DNA from: Crenobacter caeni | GTDB taxonomy: Bacteria; Pseudomonadota; Gammaproteobacteria; Burkholderiales; Chromobacteriaceae | Direction of reading: 5' to 3' | Length of the DNA: 64,000 bases | Assembly: GCF_010435965.1 (NCBI RefSeq) | Contig: NZ_JAAGAA010000002.1 | Coordinates: 248,001 to 312,000 of the forward strand | In this document: piece by piece, positions 16,528 to 26,203 of the stretch | Numbering within the stretch: position 1 is the stretch's first letter | How the letters are laid out: each line of letters begins with the position of its first letter | Made by a program: the position numbers and the translations under genes | The notes under the pieces: model-generated | What the model saw: the letters and a program-made list of their open reading frames with translations, nothing else | What the model was told of the DNA's origin: nothing | Databases searched by the model: none

Positions 16528-17472
16528 TTACAGCAGCAGCGTGGCGTCGATGCCCTGCTGGCGCAGGATGCGCTTGAGGTGGTCGAGCGCCTCGATTTGT
16601 GTCTGGCGCACCCGCTCGCGGCTGAGCCCGAGCTCGCCGGCCAGCGATTCGAGCGTCTGCGTGTCGTGCGCGTTGAGCCCGAAGCGGCGCTCGATCACGT
16701 AGCGCTGGCGCTCGGAGAGTTGCGCGAGGCAGTCCTGCACGTAGGCGTCGACCCGGCCGTGGTGCAGTTGCAGCTCGGGCGCTTCCTGTTCCTCGTCGCA
16801 GATGGCGTCGCCCAGCGTCAGCATCGGGTCGTCGTCCAGCGGCGCGTCGAGCGAGCAGGTCCGCTCGTTCAGCAGCAGCATCTGGCGGACCTGCTGGACG
16901 GGCACGTCCATCCGGGCGGCGATCTCGTCTTCGCTGGGCGCGTGGCCGTTGGCGTTTTCCAGCGCGCGCGCGGTGCGCAGGTAGCCGTTCAGCTCCTTGA
17001 CCACGTGCACCGGCAGGCGCACCGTGCGCGACAGGTTCATGATCGCGCGCTCGACGTTCTGGCGGATCCACCAGATCGCGTAGGTCGAGAAGCGGAAGCC
17101 ACGGGACGGGTCGAACTTGTCCAGCGCGTGCATCAGCCCGAGGTTGCCTTCTTCCACCAGATCAAGGAAGCTGACCCCGCGGCCCGTGTAGCGCTTGGCG
17201 ACCGAAATGACCAGACGCAGGTTGCGTTCGATCATTTCCTGGCGGGCTTTGAAATCACCTTCCTTGATCCGGAGGGCGAGCTGGCGTTCTTCTTCGGCGC
17301 TCAACAGCGGGCGGCGGCCGATGTCGTTGAGGTAGATCTGGGCGATGTCGAAGGTTTCGTCGTTCTGGGCGTCGGCGCTGGCGATTTCATCCGGCGCGTC
17401 GTCCGCCCTCAGTTCGTTTTCTTCTTCTTCAGCGCTGTTGGCGCACTCCGTGACGTACAGGTTTGCAAGCAT
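16528..17472 (-). CDS. rpoS: RNA polymerase sigma factor RpoS
   Basis: This is a 314-residue sigma-70 family factor. Region 1.2 begins near residue 43 ([20 protein letters not shown]). Region 2 includes [20 protein letters not shown] and [18 protein letters not shown], and region 4 ends with [19 protein letters not shown]. The short acidic N-terminus and total length fit RpoS rather than RpoD or RpoH. AAAGGAA lies 7 bases before the ATG. The usual upstream neighbour nlpD is absent; feoB lies upstream on the same strand instead. The leader between them contains a hairpin and a palindrome. Confidence 0.95.
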   Translation of the reverse strand: MLANLYVTECANSAEEEENELRADDAPDEIASADAQNDETFDIAQIYLNDIGRRPLLSAEEERQLALRIKEGDFKARQEMIERNLRLVISVAKRYTGRGVSFLDLVEEGNLGLMHALDKFDPSRGFRFSTYAIWWIRQNVERAIMNLSRTVRLPVHVVKELNGYLRTARALENANGHAPSEDEIAARMDVPVQQVRQMLLLNERTCSLDAPLDDDPMLTLGDAICDEEQEAPELQLHHGRVDAYVQDCLAQLSERQRYVIERRFGLNAHDTQTLESLAGELGLSRERVRQTQIEALDHLKRILRQQGIDATLLL

Positions 17473-17505
17473 GCCATGTTCCTTTGGGTAGGGCTTTTAT
17501 TGGCG

Positions 17506-17552
17506 TGGCAGCATTCTGGTGCTGCCATATCATTGAATCCTAAATTAGGATT
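17506..17552 (-). promoter_or_regulatory. rpoS leader hairpin and palindrome
   Basis: The stem TGGCAGCA / TGCTGCCA (17506-17513 with 17520-17527) lies 34-55 bases before the rpoS start. A palindrome with 8-base arms AATCCTAA / TTAGGATT around one base lies at 17536-17552. The hairpin could be an mRNA control element and the palindrome a dimeric operator near the promoter. Both are inferences. Confidence 0.4.
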
Positions 17553-17641
17553 TGTTGATATGCTAAGTCTGTTTTTGGCGAAGTGCAAATGGTTTTTTTG
17601 CATGAGCCGGGGACGGGCCGCTAGCGCGGAGGAAGGGCGTC

Positions 17642-19408
17642 CTACAGGCGGCTGGCAAGCTGGAAGAAGACGAAGCTGACCAGCCAGGCCAGCAGCAGCG
17701 ACCAGCCGACCGACAGCAGGGTGAAGCGCGCGCTCTTCGACTCGCGGCGGATCGCGGCGACGGTCGACAGGCAGGGCACGTAGATCAGCGTGAACAGCAG
17801 GAAGCTCATCGCCGACACCCAGTCGAGTTGGGCGGCGAGCGCGGTGGTCAGCTGGCCGTCGCTGACACCGTAGACGACGGCAAGCGAGCCCAGCAGGATT
17901 TCCTTGGCGACGAAACCGAACAGCAGCACGACCGCCAGCGGCTCCGGAATGCCGATCGGATCAAGCAGCGGCGAGAGCACGTGGCCGATCGCGTCGGCGA
18001 CGCTGCCGTAGCCGCCGGCGGGCAGGCGGGTCAGCAGCCAGACGAGGACGACGCCGGCGACGATGAAGGTCGACGCCAGGCGCAGGAAGGCGGCCACCTC
18101 GCCCCAGGCGCGGGTGAGCACGTGGCGCGCTGAAGGTAGCCGGTAGGGCGGCACTTCGAGCAAATAGGCCTCGGACGCGCACAGCCGGCGCTTGAAGAGC
18201 CAGGCGGTCAGCATGGCGGCGGCGAGGCTCACCGCGTAGAAGGCGGCGAGCACCCAGGGCGCGTGCCGCGGCGAGAACAGCGCCGCGCTGAAGAACAGCA
18301 CCACCTGCAGCCGCGCCGAGCACAGCGAGAACGGGATGATCAGCATCGAGAGCAGCCTTTGCCTGCGCTCGCGCAGCACGCGGGTGCCCATCACCGCCGG
18401 CACGTTGCAGCCGAAGCCCATCAATTGCAGCACGAAGCCGCGGCCGTCCAGCCCCAGCCTCGCCATCAGCGCGTCGGTCAGGTAGGCGGCGCGCGCGAGG
18501 TAGCCGCTGTCCTCGATCAGCGCCATCAGCACGAAAAACACGAAGATGATCGGCGCGAAGGTGGCGACCGTGCTCACCCCCTGCCACAGGCCGTCCAGCA
18601 GCAGGCTCGCCAGCCAGCTAGGCAGGTGCGTAGCCAGCGGCGCGAGCCACGCCTCGCGCATGCCCTGCAGCGCGTTGCCCAGCATTTCCTGCAGCGGGCC
18701 GCCGATCAGGTAGGTGCCGTTAAAGAGCGCGGCCATGATCGCCGCGAAGGCGGCAAGTCCCAGCCACGGGTGCATCAGCACCTGGTCGAGGCGGTGGCTC
18801 AGCCTTTTGGGCAAGGTCGGCGGCAGGCGCCAGACGCCCGCGAGCAGTGCCTCTGCCTGCTCGACGGCCTCATGGGTGTCGGGCAGCCCGGCCAGGCGCG
18901 CGCGTTGCGGGGTGCCTGCCTGGCGGGCGAGCGTGGCGAGTGCCTTTTGCAATTCGGCCCAGCCCTGGCCGCTGCGGGTGCTCACCAGCACCAGCGGTGC
19001 ACCCAGGCGATGGGAGAGCGCCGCAGCGTCGATGTCGATGCCGAGCAGTTCGGCTTCGTCGGCCATGTTGAGCACGATCAGGCAGGGCAGGCCGGTAGCG
19101 GTCAGCTGGATGGCCAGCGGCAGCTGGCGGTCGAGCTGGGCGGCGTTGAGCACCAGCACCAGCGCGTTGAAGTCGCGCGCGCCGAGCACGTCGCGCACCA
19201 CCGCCTCGTCGTCGGTGTAGCCGGAGAGGTCGTGGATGCCGGGCAGGTCGGTCAGCTCGACCATCTGGTTGCCCAGAAGCAGGCGCGCGTGGGCGAGTTC
19301 GACGGTCAGCCCGGGCCAGTTGCCGACGCGCTGCGAGAGGCCGGTGAGCCGGTTGAACAGCGAGGACTTGCCAGTGTTGGGCAGGCCGACCAGCGCGAAC
19401 TGCCTCAT
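17642..19408 (-). CDS. feoB: ferrous iron transporter FeoB
   Basis: The protein has 588 residues, shorter than the roughly 770 of E. coli FeoB. The N-terminal G domain has the P-loop GLPNTGKSSLFN, the G3 motif DLPG and the G4 motif NMAD. The membrane part from about residue 220 contains the two Gate-type regions, with GFGCNVPAVMGTR carrying the conserved Cys, and FVAKEILLGSLAVVYG. It imports Fe2+ across the inner membrane. It overlaps feoA by four bases. No FeoC gene follows. A Fur-like palindrome precedes the operon. Confidence 0.96.
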   Translation of the reverse strand: MRQFALVGLPNTGKSSLFNRLTGLSQRVGNWPGLTVELAHARLLLGNQMVELTDLPGIHDLSGYTDDEAVVRDVLGARDFNALVLVLNAAQLDRQLPLAIQLTATGLPCLIVLNMADEAELLGIDIDAAALSHRLGAPLVLVSTRSGQGWAELQKALATLARQAGTPQRARLAGLPDTHEAVEQAEALLAGVWRLPPTLPKRLSHRLDQVLMHPWLGLAAFAAIMAALFNGTYLIGGPLQEMLGNALQGMREAWLAPLATHLPSWLASLLLDGLWQGVSTVATFAPIIFVFFVLMALIEDSGYLARAAYLTDALMARLGLDGRGFVLQLMGFGCNVPAVMGTRVLRERRQRLLSMLIIPFSLCSARLQVVLFFSAALFSPRHAPWVLAAFYAVSLAAAMLTAWLFKRRLCASEAYLLEVPPYRLPSARHVLTRAWGEVAAFLRLASTFIVAGVVLVWLLTRLPAGGYGSVADAIGHVLSPLLDPIGIPEPLAVVLLFGFVAKEILLGSLAVVYGVSDGQLTTALAAQLDWVSAMSFLLFTLIYVPCLSTVAAIRRESKSARFTLLSVGWSLLLAWLVSFVFFQLASRL

Positions 19409-19632
19409 GCGCGCTGGTCGACTTCGATATGGCGGGCGAGGCTGCCGCGCAACAGGAACTGGGTGGTGCCGACTTCCAGCATCAGCGGGCCGCCGAAGGC
19501 GGCGCGGCGCGCGAGGTGAACGGTCTGGCCGGGGCGCAAGCCGAAGGCGGCGACCCGGCGCAGGGTGTCGTCGTCCAGGTCAAGCCGGGTCACGATGCCG
19601 CGCGTCCCCGCGCGTAGCCTGTCAAGCGTCAT
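19405..19632 (-). CDS. feoA: ferrous iron transport protein FeoA
   Basis: This is a 75-residue SH3-like FeoA protein that should bind FeoB in the cytosol and support Fe2+ uptake. VTRLDLDDDTLRRVAAFGLRPG (in two pieces: VTRLDLDDDTL and RRVAAFGLRPG) is the family's core. I chose the ATG at 19632; a longer version from a TTG at 19668 would begin inside the Fur-like palindrome and is less likely. The stop overlaps the feoB start. Confidence 0.9.
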   Translation of the reverse strand: MTLDRLRAGTRGIVTRLDLDDDTLRRVAAFGLRPGQTVHLARRAAFGGPLMLEVGTTQFLLRGSLARHIEVDQRA

Positions 19633-19649
19633 GCAAAAGCCGTCTGTCT

Positions 19650-19670
19650 GATTGGGAACGATTCCCAATC
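19650..19670. promoter_or_regulatory. Fur-like operator upstream of feoAB
   Basis: Nine-base arms GATTGGGAA and TTCCCAATC flank three bases. On the minus strand the central 19 bases match the AATGAGAAT-N-ATTCTCATT type of Fur box at 14 positions. It ends 18 bases upstream of the feoA start. Iron-dependent repression of feoAB is expected. Confidence 0.65.
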
Positions 19671-19771
19671 TATGCCTGTGGCAAACAGGGTGTCAATGAC
19701 TTGGGTCAAGGGATGGCTATGTGCGGGCGCAGGCAGTAAAATCGCGCGATTGAAATGAAGGGATCAGCAAG

Positions 19772-20347
19772 ATGAGCATCAAGTCCGACAAGTGGATTCG
19801 CCGGCAGTGCGAAGTGGCCGAGCACCCGATGATCGAGCCGTTCGAGGCCGACCAGGTCCGCCACATCGACGGCCAGAAGGTGATCTCCTTCGGCACGTCG
19901 AGCTACGGCTACGATATCCGCTGCGCGGACGAGTTCAAGGTGTTCACCAACATCAACAGCACCATCGTCGACCCGAAGAATTTCGACCCGGACTCCTTCG
20001 TCGAGGTGTCGGGCAAGGGCTACTGCATCATCCCGCCCAACAGCTTCGCGCTGGCGCGCACCGTCGAGTACTTCCGCATCCCGCGCTCGGTGCTGACCGT
20101 GTGCCTGGGCAAGTCGACTTATGCGCGCTGCGGCATCATCGTCAACGTGACCCCGTTCGAGCCGGAGTGGGAAGGCTACGTGACGCTGGAGTTCTCCAAC
20201 ACCACGCCGCTGCCGGCCAAGATCTACGCCAACGAGGGCGTCGCGCAGGTGCTGTTCTTCGAGTCGGACGAAGTCTGCGACGTCTCGTACAAGGACCGCG
20301 GCGGCAAGTACCAGGGGCAGGTCGGCGTCACGCTGCCGCGCACCTGA
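19772..20347 (+). CDS. dcd: dCTP deaminase
   Basis: This 191-residue enzyme converts dCTP to dUTP for thymidylate synthesis. It has the family signature segments [17 protein letters not shown] and [20 protein letters not shown], followed by EFSN with the catalytic Glu. The length is close to the E. coli enzyme (193). The gene is divergent from feoA and has a -10-like TAAAAT at 19736-19741. A strong hairpin follows its stop. Confidence 0.96.
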   Translation: MSIKSDKWIRRQCEVAEHPMIEPFEADQVRHIDGQKVISFGTSSYGYDIRCADEFKVFTNINSTIVDPKNFDPDSFVEVSGKGYCIIPPNSFALARTVEYFRIPRSVLTVCLGKSTYARCGIIVNVTPFEPEWEGYVTLEFSNTTPLPAKIYANEGVAQVLFFESDEVCDVSYKDRGGKYQGQVGVTLPRT

Positions 20348-20367
20348 CAGTCTGCGGGCTGGACAGC

Positions 20368-20390
20368 AACGGGCGCTGCAGGCGCCCGTT
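20368..20390 (+). terminator. hairpin terminator after dcd
   Basis: A 9-bp perfect stem AACGGGCGC / GCGCCCGTT with a 5-base loop lies 21 bases after the dcd stop. Only a short T-run (ATTT) follows a few bases later. Confidence 0.7.
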
Positions 20391-20483
20391 CGCATTTACA
20401 TTTGCCAACAGTTTGCTGCTCGACCGCGCCGGCAACGCTGGCGAGAATGCAGGCTAATACGATCGAACCCGAGTGAAACGAAC

Positions 20484-20768
20484 ATGAAGTTGCGATACCT
20501 GTTGCCCATTGCCCTGTTGGGCTTCTCTTCCGTCGGAGCGCAGGCTGCGTCCACTTCCGATCTGATCGTCGGCGGCGCGCTCGGTGGCGCTGCCGGTGCG
20601 GTGATCGGCGATGCGGTCGGCGGGCGGGACGGCGCGGTGATCGGCGGGGCGCTGGGCGCCGGCGTCGGCGTCGCCGTCGTCAACAAGCACAGCAAGCCCA
20701 CCTACTACCCGTACCATCACGGCCACAAGCACAAGAAGAAGTACCGCAAGTGGCGGCACCACGACTGA
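20484..20768 (+). CDS. glycine-zipper protein with His/Lys-rich tail
   Basis: This is a small 94-residue exported protein. A signal peptide ends near residue 21 (SVGAQA). A glycine zipper follows at about residues 28-66, with repeated GG-x3-G and AGAVIG units, a pattern that inserts or packs in membranes. The last 25 residues are rich in Tyr, His, Lys and Arg (HHGHKHKKK) and could bind metal or anionic surfaces. The function is unknown. It has its own downstream terminator and is probably monocistronic. Confidence 0.75.
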   Translation: MKLRYLLPIALLGFSSVGAQAASTSDLIVGGALGGAAGAVIGDAVGGRDGAVIGGALGAGVGVAVVNKHSKPTYYPYHHGHKHKKKYRKWRHHD

Positions 20769-20787
20769 ACGTCGTCGCACTATCTAG

Positions 20788-20816
20788 AACGCCCCGGCCA
20801 TCCCAGCCGGGGCGTT
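20788..20816. terminator. terminator after the glycine-zipper gene
   Basis: An 11-bp stem AACGCCCCGGC / GCCGGGGCGTT with a 7-base loop is followed by TCGTTTT. It separates this gene from the convergent mscS-like gene. Confidence 0.8.
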
Positions 20817-20822
20817 TCGTTT

Positions 20823-21884
20823 TCAGGCGCGGGGCGCGCTGTCGGCTTCGACGAACAGCGTGCGGCTGGGGAAGGCGAAGTCGGCGCCGTGGCGGTGCAC
20901 GATGTCGACGATCGCGAGCAGCACCTCCTGCTGCACCGCGAGCCACTTGGCCCAGTCGGTGGTGCGCGTGTAGCAGTACACCATGATGTTCAGCGACGAC
21001 TCGCCGAAGGCGTTGAAGTTGACCAAGAGGCTCTGCGTCTGGTCGATCTCGGGGTGGGCGGCGAGCATCGCGTGGATGTCGGCGACCACCGGCGCGACGC
21101 GCGCGCTGTCCTCGTAGCGCAGGCCAACGGTGGTGGTGATCCGCCGGTTGCTCATGCGCTGCGGGTTCTCGACGGCGATGGTCGAGAACACCGAGTTGGG
21201 CACGTAGAGCGGGCGGTTCTGGAAGGTGAAGATGCGGGTCAGCCGCCAGCCGATATGTTCGACCGTGCCCTCGATATTGCGGTCGGGCGAGCTGATCCAG
21301 TCGCCGACCTTGAACGGGCGGTCGAGGAAGATCATCAGCCCGCCGAAGAAGTTGCTGAGGATATCCTTGCCGGCCAGGCCGATGATCAGGCCGCCCGCGC
21401 CGCCGAAGGCGAGCAGGCCGGACAGGCTGAGGCCGAACTGCTGGCCGACGCCGAGGAAGACCACCAGCAGCACGCTGGCCTTGGCGAGCTTGGCGACCGC
21501 GTTGGCCGAGGTCGCATCACTGCCGGCGTCGACGTGGATGTGCTCGGACGCGTCGATGTAGCGGAACGCGCCCCACAGCACGGAGAGCGCCAGCGCGCAG
21601 GCGCGTAAGGGCGCAATCCACGGCAGCAGTTCGGGCAGCAGGTGGCGCGCGGCGACGTCGAGCAGCAGGCTGGCGCTGACAACGCCGATCACCGCGAGCG
21701 CGACCGGAGACGCCTGCTGCCAGAACGCCTTGAGCAGGCCGCGGCGCAAGGAGGCTTCGCCGCGCGCCAGGCGGCGCAGCAGCAGATACCAGCCGGCGAA
21801 GGCGAGCAGCGTGAAGAACAGGATGAGGCCGACTTCCCATAGGGTGCGCGGCGCGAAAGCAGGATCGGATAGCGGTTCGGTCAT
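20823..21884 (-). CDS. MscS-family mechanosensitive ion channel
   Basis: The protein has 353 residues. Four or more hydrophobic segments fill the N-terminal half, followed by the pore helix [20 protein letters not shown] near residue 160 and the beta domain [21 protein letters not shown]. These are the hallmarks of MscS. The extra N-terminal helices resemble YnaI/YbdG types rather than the minimal MscS. It should open under membrane tension to release osmolytes. It follows the trmB-like gene by 65 bases on the same strand. Confidence 0.92.
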   Translation of the reverse strand: MTEPLSDPAFAPRTLWEVGLILFFTLLAFAGWYLLLRRLARGEASLRRGLLKAFWQQASPVALAVIGVVSASLLLDVAARHLLPELLPWIAPLRACALALSVLWGAFRYIDASEHIHVDAGSDATSANAVAKLAKASVLLVVFLGVGQQFGLSLSGLLAFGGAGGLIIGLAGKDILSNFFGGLMIFLDRPFKVGDWISSPDRNIEGTVEHIGWRLTRIFTFQNRPLYVPNSVFSTIAVENPQRMSNRRITTTVGLRYEDSARVAPVVADIHAMLAAHPEIDQTQSLLVNFNAFGESSLNIMVYCYTRTTDWAKWLAVQQEVLLAIVDIVHRHGADFAFPSRTLFVEADSAPRA

Positions 21885-21949
21885 GGCGTGGCGAAAACTT
21901 GGTCAGCCTTCATTGAAGACGGTGGCCGGCATTTCTGCCGCCACCGGTG

Positions 21950-22615
21950 TCAGTCCGGGCGGCCAAGGTCGTGGCGTACCCGCCACAGCCGGTGGCCGGA
22001 GCCCAGGTACTTGCGTTCGAACGCGGTCAGCGCATCGTCGGGGTGCCAGGCCTCGACCGGCACGGTTTCGCCGGTCAGCGCCTTGAGCGCGTACGCGTGC
22101 TCGTCGGCGTAGATCCGCCAGTTGGTACGCAATTCCAGCACGCCGCCCAGGCGCAACAGCAGCGGGAACACCGGGTGGCCGTGCCAGCGCCTTTGCAGGT
22201 GCTGCGGCTTGGGCCACGGGTTGGGGTAGAGCATCCAGTGCTGGGCGAGCCGTACGCCATCGTCCGCCATCAGCCGCCACAAATCGATGAGGTCGGCGCG
22301 CACGAACAGCGCGTTGTCGGGGACGGGCTCCGCCTTGCCGCGGCCGAGGCGGTCGGCCGACTGGTCGACGCCGACCACGAAATGGTCGGGGTGCTCGCGG
22401 GCGAGCCTGAGCGTGGAGACGCCGACGCCGCAGCCGGTGTCGAGGATCAGGGGCGCTGCGCCGCCCCACGCCGCGCGCACCTGGCGCCAGGCGTCGACGT
22501 TGAACGCCGCGTACGGCTTGCGGTAGGGGTGGGCCGCGTGGCGGCCGAGCACGTCAGCGAGGCGCTCATGGATGCCCGCCTGCGCGCTCACGATCTCGCG
22601 CGAATTGTCCTGCAT
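21950..22615 (-). CDS. TrmB-like tRNA (guanine-N7)-methyltransferase
   Basis: This 221-residue SAM-dependent methyltransferase has the SAM-binding motif ILDTGCGVGVSTL near residue 57. It also has LYPNPWPKPQHLQRRWH, the equivalent of the conserved DPWPKKRH-x-RR motif of TrmB, which makes m7G46 in tRNA. LELRTNWRIYADEHA fits the family's TD-x-x-x-Y block. The motif is divergent (YPNPWPK), so it may be a TrmB paralogue with another RNA target. It starts 7 bases after mutL and is in the same transcription unit. Confidence 0.75.
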   Translation of the reverse strand: MQDNSREIVSAQAGIHERLADVLGRHAAHPYRKPYAAFNVDAWRQVRAAWGGAAPLILDTGCGVGVSTLRLAREHPDHFVVGVDQSADRLGRGKAEPVPDNALFVRADLIDLWRLMADDGVRLAQHWMLYPNPWPKPQHLQRRWHGHPVFPLLLRLGGVLELRTNWRIYADEHAYALKALTGETVPVEAWHPDDALTAFERKYLGSGHRLWRVRHDLGRPD

Positions 22616-22622
22616 GGGTTCT

Positions 22623-24494
22623 TCACTGGCCGCGCATGAACAGGCGGTCCAGGTCCTTCATGGTCAGCCGCGTCCAGGTCGGGCGGCCGTGGTTGCATTG
22701 TCCGGAGCGCTCGGTTGCCTCCATGTCGCGCAACAGCGCGTTCATCTCGGCAAGGTTGAGCGCGCGGTTGGCGCGCACCGCGCCGTGGCAGGCCATGGTC
22801 GCCAACAGCTCGTTGCGCCGCTCGGTCAGCGCGGCGCTGACGCCGTGGGTACGCACGTCGGCGAGCACCGCGCGCGCAAGCTCGACCGGGTCGGCGTCGG
22901 CCAGCCACAGCGGCACCGCGCGCACCGCGAGCTGGGTTGGCGACAGCGGCGCGAGTTCCAGCCCCAGCCGCTTCAGCGCGTCGCCGTGCTCGTCGGCGGT
23001 GGCGACCTCGAAGCGGTCGGCGCCGAACGATACCGGCAGCAGCAAGGGCTGCAAGGGCAGGTTGTCGGTCTCGAGCGCGCATTTCATGCGCTCGTAGACG
23101 ATGCGCTCGTGCGCGGCGTGCATGTCGACCAGGATCAGCCCGTCGGCCGCCTGCGCGAGGATGTACACGCCGTGCAGCTGCGCCAGCGCGAAACCCAGCG
23201 GCGGCACGCCGTCGGTGTCGGCATCCGGCATCGGCGCCGGCGCGCTGATGGTGGGGGATGCGTCCGCCGCGCGTTCCTCGGCGCGGATGGCGGAGAACAT
23301 CGCGTCGTACACGCCGACCGCCTCGCGGGCGACGGCAAGCGGGATGCGCTGCTGCTCGAAGCGTTGCGGCAGCGGGGCGCGCCCGGGCGTGCCCGCGCGG
23401 GGCGCTGTATCAGCCGCGGCGGGAAACAGCGGCGCCGTGGCGGACGGCGCCGGCTGCGCGGCATCGGGCGCGGCGAGCTGGGCGTCGACGGCAGCGCGGC
23501 CTTCGCCCGCACCCGCCGCGAGTACCTTGTGCACCGAGTGGAACAGGAACTGGTGGATGGCCTGGCTCTCGCGAAAGCGCACCTCGACCTTGGTCGGGTG
23601 CACGTTGACGTCGACGCCGGCTGGGTCGAGGGTGAAAAACAGCGCGTACGCCGGGTGGCGCTCGTGGTGCAGCACGTCGCGGTACGCCTGGCGCAGCGCG
23701 TGCTGCGCGGTCTTGTCGCGCACGAAGCGGCCGTTCACGTAGAAGAACTGCGCGTCGCGGCTCGCCTTGGAGAAGGTGGGCGACGCGACGAGGCCGCGTA
23801 GGGTGAGGCCGCCCGCCTCGCTGTCGACAATCAGCGAGGCGTCGACGAAGTCGCGGCCGAGGATGGCGCCGACGCGGTCGGCCAGGCTTTGCACCGGCAA
23901 GCGGGCGGTGACCTTGCCGTTGTGGCGCAGGATCATCTCGACGCCGGGGTGGGCCAGCGCGACGCGCTCGAACGCGGCCGCGCAGTGCGCGTACTCGGTC
24001 GCCTCGCTCTTCAGGAACTTGCGGCGCGCCGGCGTGTTGAAGTAGAGGTCGACCATCTCGACCGTGGTGCCTTCCGGGTGCGCGGCCGGCTCGACCGGGT
24101 GCAGGGTGCCGTCGATGGCGATGATCTGGTGCGCGTGTGCCTCGCCATGCGGGCGGCTCACCAGCGTCAGTCGCGACACCGAGGCGACGCTGGCGAGGCC
24201 CTCGCCGCGAAAGCCCAGCGTCGCCACCCGCTCCAGTTCGTCCAGCGAGCCGATCTTGCTGGTCGCGTGGCGGTCGAGCGCCAGCGGCAAGTCGTCCGCG
24301 GCGATGCCGCTGCCGTCGTCGTTGACGCGGATCAGCTTGATGCCGCCTTGCGCGATGTCGACGGTGATGCGCCGCGCGCCGGCGTCCAGGCTGTTCTCCA
24401 GCATCTCCTTGAGAGCAGAGGCCGGCCGTTCGACCACCTCGCCGGCGGCGATCTGGTTGACCAGGTGGTCGGGCAGCTTGCGGATGCGCTTCAT
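22623..24494 (-). CDS. mutL: DNA mismatch repair protein MutL
   Basis: This is a 623-residue MutL. The N-terminal GHKL ATPase motifs are complete: NSLDAGA, DDGSGI, ATSKI and [12 protein letters not shown]. The C-terminal dimerization domain contains [12 protein letters not shown], which fits the endonuclease motif DQHA-x2-E-x4-E except for Met in place of Gln. A nicking MutL fits an organism without MutH. A low-complexity linker rich in Ala and Pro lies near residues 340-430. The ATG overlaps the dedA stop (ATGA), so the two are coupled. Confidence 0.95.
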   Translation of the reverse strand: MKRIRKLPDHLVNQIAAGEVVERPASALKEMLENSLDAGARRITVDIAQGGIKLIRVNDDGSGIAADDLPLALDRHATSKIGSLDELERVATLGFRGEGLASVASVSRLTLVSRPHGEAHAHQIIAIDGTLHPVEPAAHPEGTTVEMVDLYFNTPARRKFLKSEATEYAHCAAAFERVALAHPGVEMILRHNGKVTARLPVQSLADRVGAILGRDFVDASLIVDSEAGGLTLRGLVASPTFSKASRDAQFFYVNGRFVRDKTAQHALRQAYRDVLHHERHPAYALFFTLDPAGVDVNVHPTKVEVRFRESQAIHQFLFHSVHKVLAAGAGEGRAAVDAQLAAPDAAQPAPSATAPLFPAAADTAPRAGTPGRAPLPQRFEQQRIPLAVAREAVGVYDAMFSAIRAEERAADASPTISAPAPMPDADTDGVPPLGFALAQLHGVYILAQAADGLILVDMHAAHERIVYERMKCALETDNLPLQPLLLPVSFGADRFEVATADEHGDALKRLGLELAPLSPTQLAVRAVPLWLADADPVELARAVLADVRTHGVSAALTERRNELLATMACHGAVRANRALNLAEMNALLRDMEATERSGQCNHGRPTWTRLTMKDLDRLFMRGQ

Positions 24495-25144
24495 CGTGCG
24501 CCGGCCCGCGCCGCGGCGCGCTTGTGGCGCCAGAACTCGATGATGCCCGGCAGGATGGACACGAAGATGATGCCGAAGATCAACAGCGTCAGGTTCTGCT
24601 TGACGATGGGCATGTTGCCGAAGAAGTAGCCGGCGTAGCCGAAGCTCGCGACCCACAGTACGGCGCCGGTGACGTTGTAAAAGGCGAAGTGGCGGTAGCC
24701 CATCTTGCCGATGCCGGCGACAAACGGCGCGAAGGTGCGCACGATGGGCACGAAGCGGGCGAGGATGATGGTCTTGCCGCCGTGCTTCTCGTAGAAGGCG
24801 TGCGTCTTCTCCAGATACTCGGGGCGGATCAGCCTAGGGAAGCGGGCCGCCAGCTTCTCGCCGAAATAACGGCCGATCGCGTAGTTGACCCCGTCGCCGA
24901 TCACGGCGGCGACGATCAAGAGGGCGACCATCGCGTGGATGTTCATCTCGCCCAGCGCGGCCAAGGTGCCTGCGACAAACAGCAGCGAGTCGCCCGGCAG
25001 GAAGGGCGTGACCACGAGGCCGGTCTCGCAGAACACGATCAGGAACAGGATCGCGTAGATCCACGGCCCGTACGCGGCGGCCAGCTCCGCCAGGTGCACG
25101 TCGATGTGCAGGATGAAGTCGATGATGAACTGCAGGTATTCCAT
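24491..25144 (-). CDS. DedA family membrane protein
   Basis: This 217-residue inner-membrane protein has about six hydrophobic segments. The DedA/SNARE-associated core is clear: [20 protein letters not shown] and, later, [20 protein letters not shown] with the conserved Arg residues. DedA proteins act as flippases for undecaprenyl phosphate or phospholipids and affect membrane potential. It heads the dedA-mutL-trmB unit, downstream of the secDF terminator. Confidence 0.93.
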   Translation of the reverse strand: MEYLQFIIDFILHIDVHLAELAAAYGPWIYAILFLIVFCETGLVVTPFLPGDSLLFVAGTLAALGEMNIHAMVALLIVAAVIGDGVNYAIGRYFGEKLAARFPRLIRPEYLEKTHAFYEKHGGKTIILARFVPIVRTFAPFVAGIGKMGYRHFAFYNVTGAVLWVASFGYAGYFFGNMPIVKQNLTLLIFGIIFVSILPGIIEFWRHKRAAARAGAR

Positions 25145-25216
25145 ATCAGGGTCCTCGGTGCTTGCCGGAACCCCCGCTGCGGGGCAGGGGCTCGGGCAAG
25201 CAGGGTGGGGGAGGCG

Positions 25217-25244
25217 AAAAGGGCCGGCGGTGCCGGCCCTTTTT
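25217..25244 (-). terminator. terminator after secF
   Basis: The stem AAAAGGGCCGGC / GCCGGCCCTTTT (3-base loop) lies 15-42 bases beyond the secF stop. On the minus strand the 3' arm ends in CCCTTTT, a good intrinsic terminator for the tgt-yajC-secDF unit. Confidence 0.85.
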
Positions 25245-25258
25245 GCGGGCGGGGTCGG

Positions 25259-26194
25259 TCAGACCACCGCTTCCTGTTTCTGCTTGGGCGGCTTGATCAT
25301 GTGCTCGCGCTTGATCCCCAGCGCCAGTGCCAGCGGGCTTGCCACCAGCACCGACGAGTAGATGCCGAACACGATGCCGATGGTCAGCGCCATCGCGAAG
25401 CCGTGCAGCGCGGCACCGCCGAACAAGAGCATCGACAGCACCATCGCCTCGGTCGAGCCGTGGGTGATCATGGTGCGGCTGATCGTCGAAGTGATCGCGT
25501 GGTCGATCACTTCGGCCGTGGTCATGTGCTTCATGCCGGGCTTGCGGAAGTTCTCGCGGATCCGGTCGAACACCACCACCGACTCGTTGACCGAGTAGCC
25601 GAGCACGGCGAGCACGCCGGCGAGTACGGTCAGCGAGAACTCCCACTGGAACAGCGCGAAGCAGCCCAGGATGATCACCACGTCGTGCATGTTGGCGATG
25701 ATCGCCGACACCGCGAAGCGCCATTCGAAGCGCAGCGCGAGGTAGGCGATGATGCCCAGGCACACCACGGTCAGCGCGATCAGGCCGTTCTCGACCAGTT
25801 CGGCGCCGACCGACGGGCCGACGAACTCGACCTTGCGCAGCTCGACCTGGGTGTCGCCAGCCTTGAGCGCGGTGAGCACCTGGTTGGAGAGCTGGGCGGC
25901 GCTGACGTCCTTCTTCACCGGCAGGCGGATCAGCACGTCGCGGCTGGTGCCCAGGCTCTGTACCTGCGCTTCGCCGAGCTTCAGGCGGTCGACCCGCCCT
26001 CGGACGTCGGCGAGGTTGGCGGACTGCGTGTACTGCACTTCCATCACCGTGCCGCCGGTGAATTCGACGCTCAGGTTCAGCCCCTTGCTGAACAGGAAGA
26101 ACACGGCAAGGATGAAGGTCACCAGCGAGATGGTCGTGGTGAGCTTGCCGTAGCTCATGAACGGGATGTCCCGTTTGATGCGGAAAAGCTCCAT
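25259..26194 (-). CDS. secF: protein translocase subunit SecF
   Basis: This 311-residue inner-membrane protein is a partner of SecD that uses the proton gradient to help pull preproteins through SecYEG. The first transmembrane helix is at residues 15-35, followed by VEFTGGTVMEVQ and a periplasmic domain. Five C-terminal helices include VLAVLGYSVNESVVVFDRIR, the conserved proton-path motif, and RTMITHGSTEA. It begins 9 bases after secD. Confidence 0.97.
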   Translation of the reverse strand: MELFRIKRDIPFMSYGKLTTTISLVTFILAVFFLFSKGLNLSVEFTGGTVMEVQYTQSANLADVRGRVDRLKLGEAQVQSLGTSRDVLIRLPVKKDVSAAQLSNQVLTALKAGDTQVELRKVEFVGPSVGAELVENGLIALTVVCLGIIAYLALRFEWRFAVSAIIANMHDVVIILGCFALFQWEFSLTVLAGVLAVLGYSVNESVVVFDRIRENFRKPGMKHMTTAEVIDHAITSTISRTMITHGSTEAMVLSMLLFGGAALHGFAMALTIGIVFGIYSSVLVASPLALALGIKREHMIKPPKQKQEAVV

Positions 26195-26203
26195 GGTGTC
26201 CCC

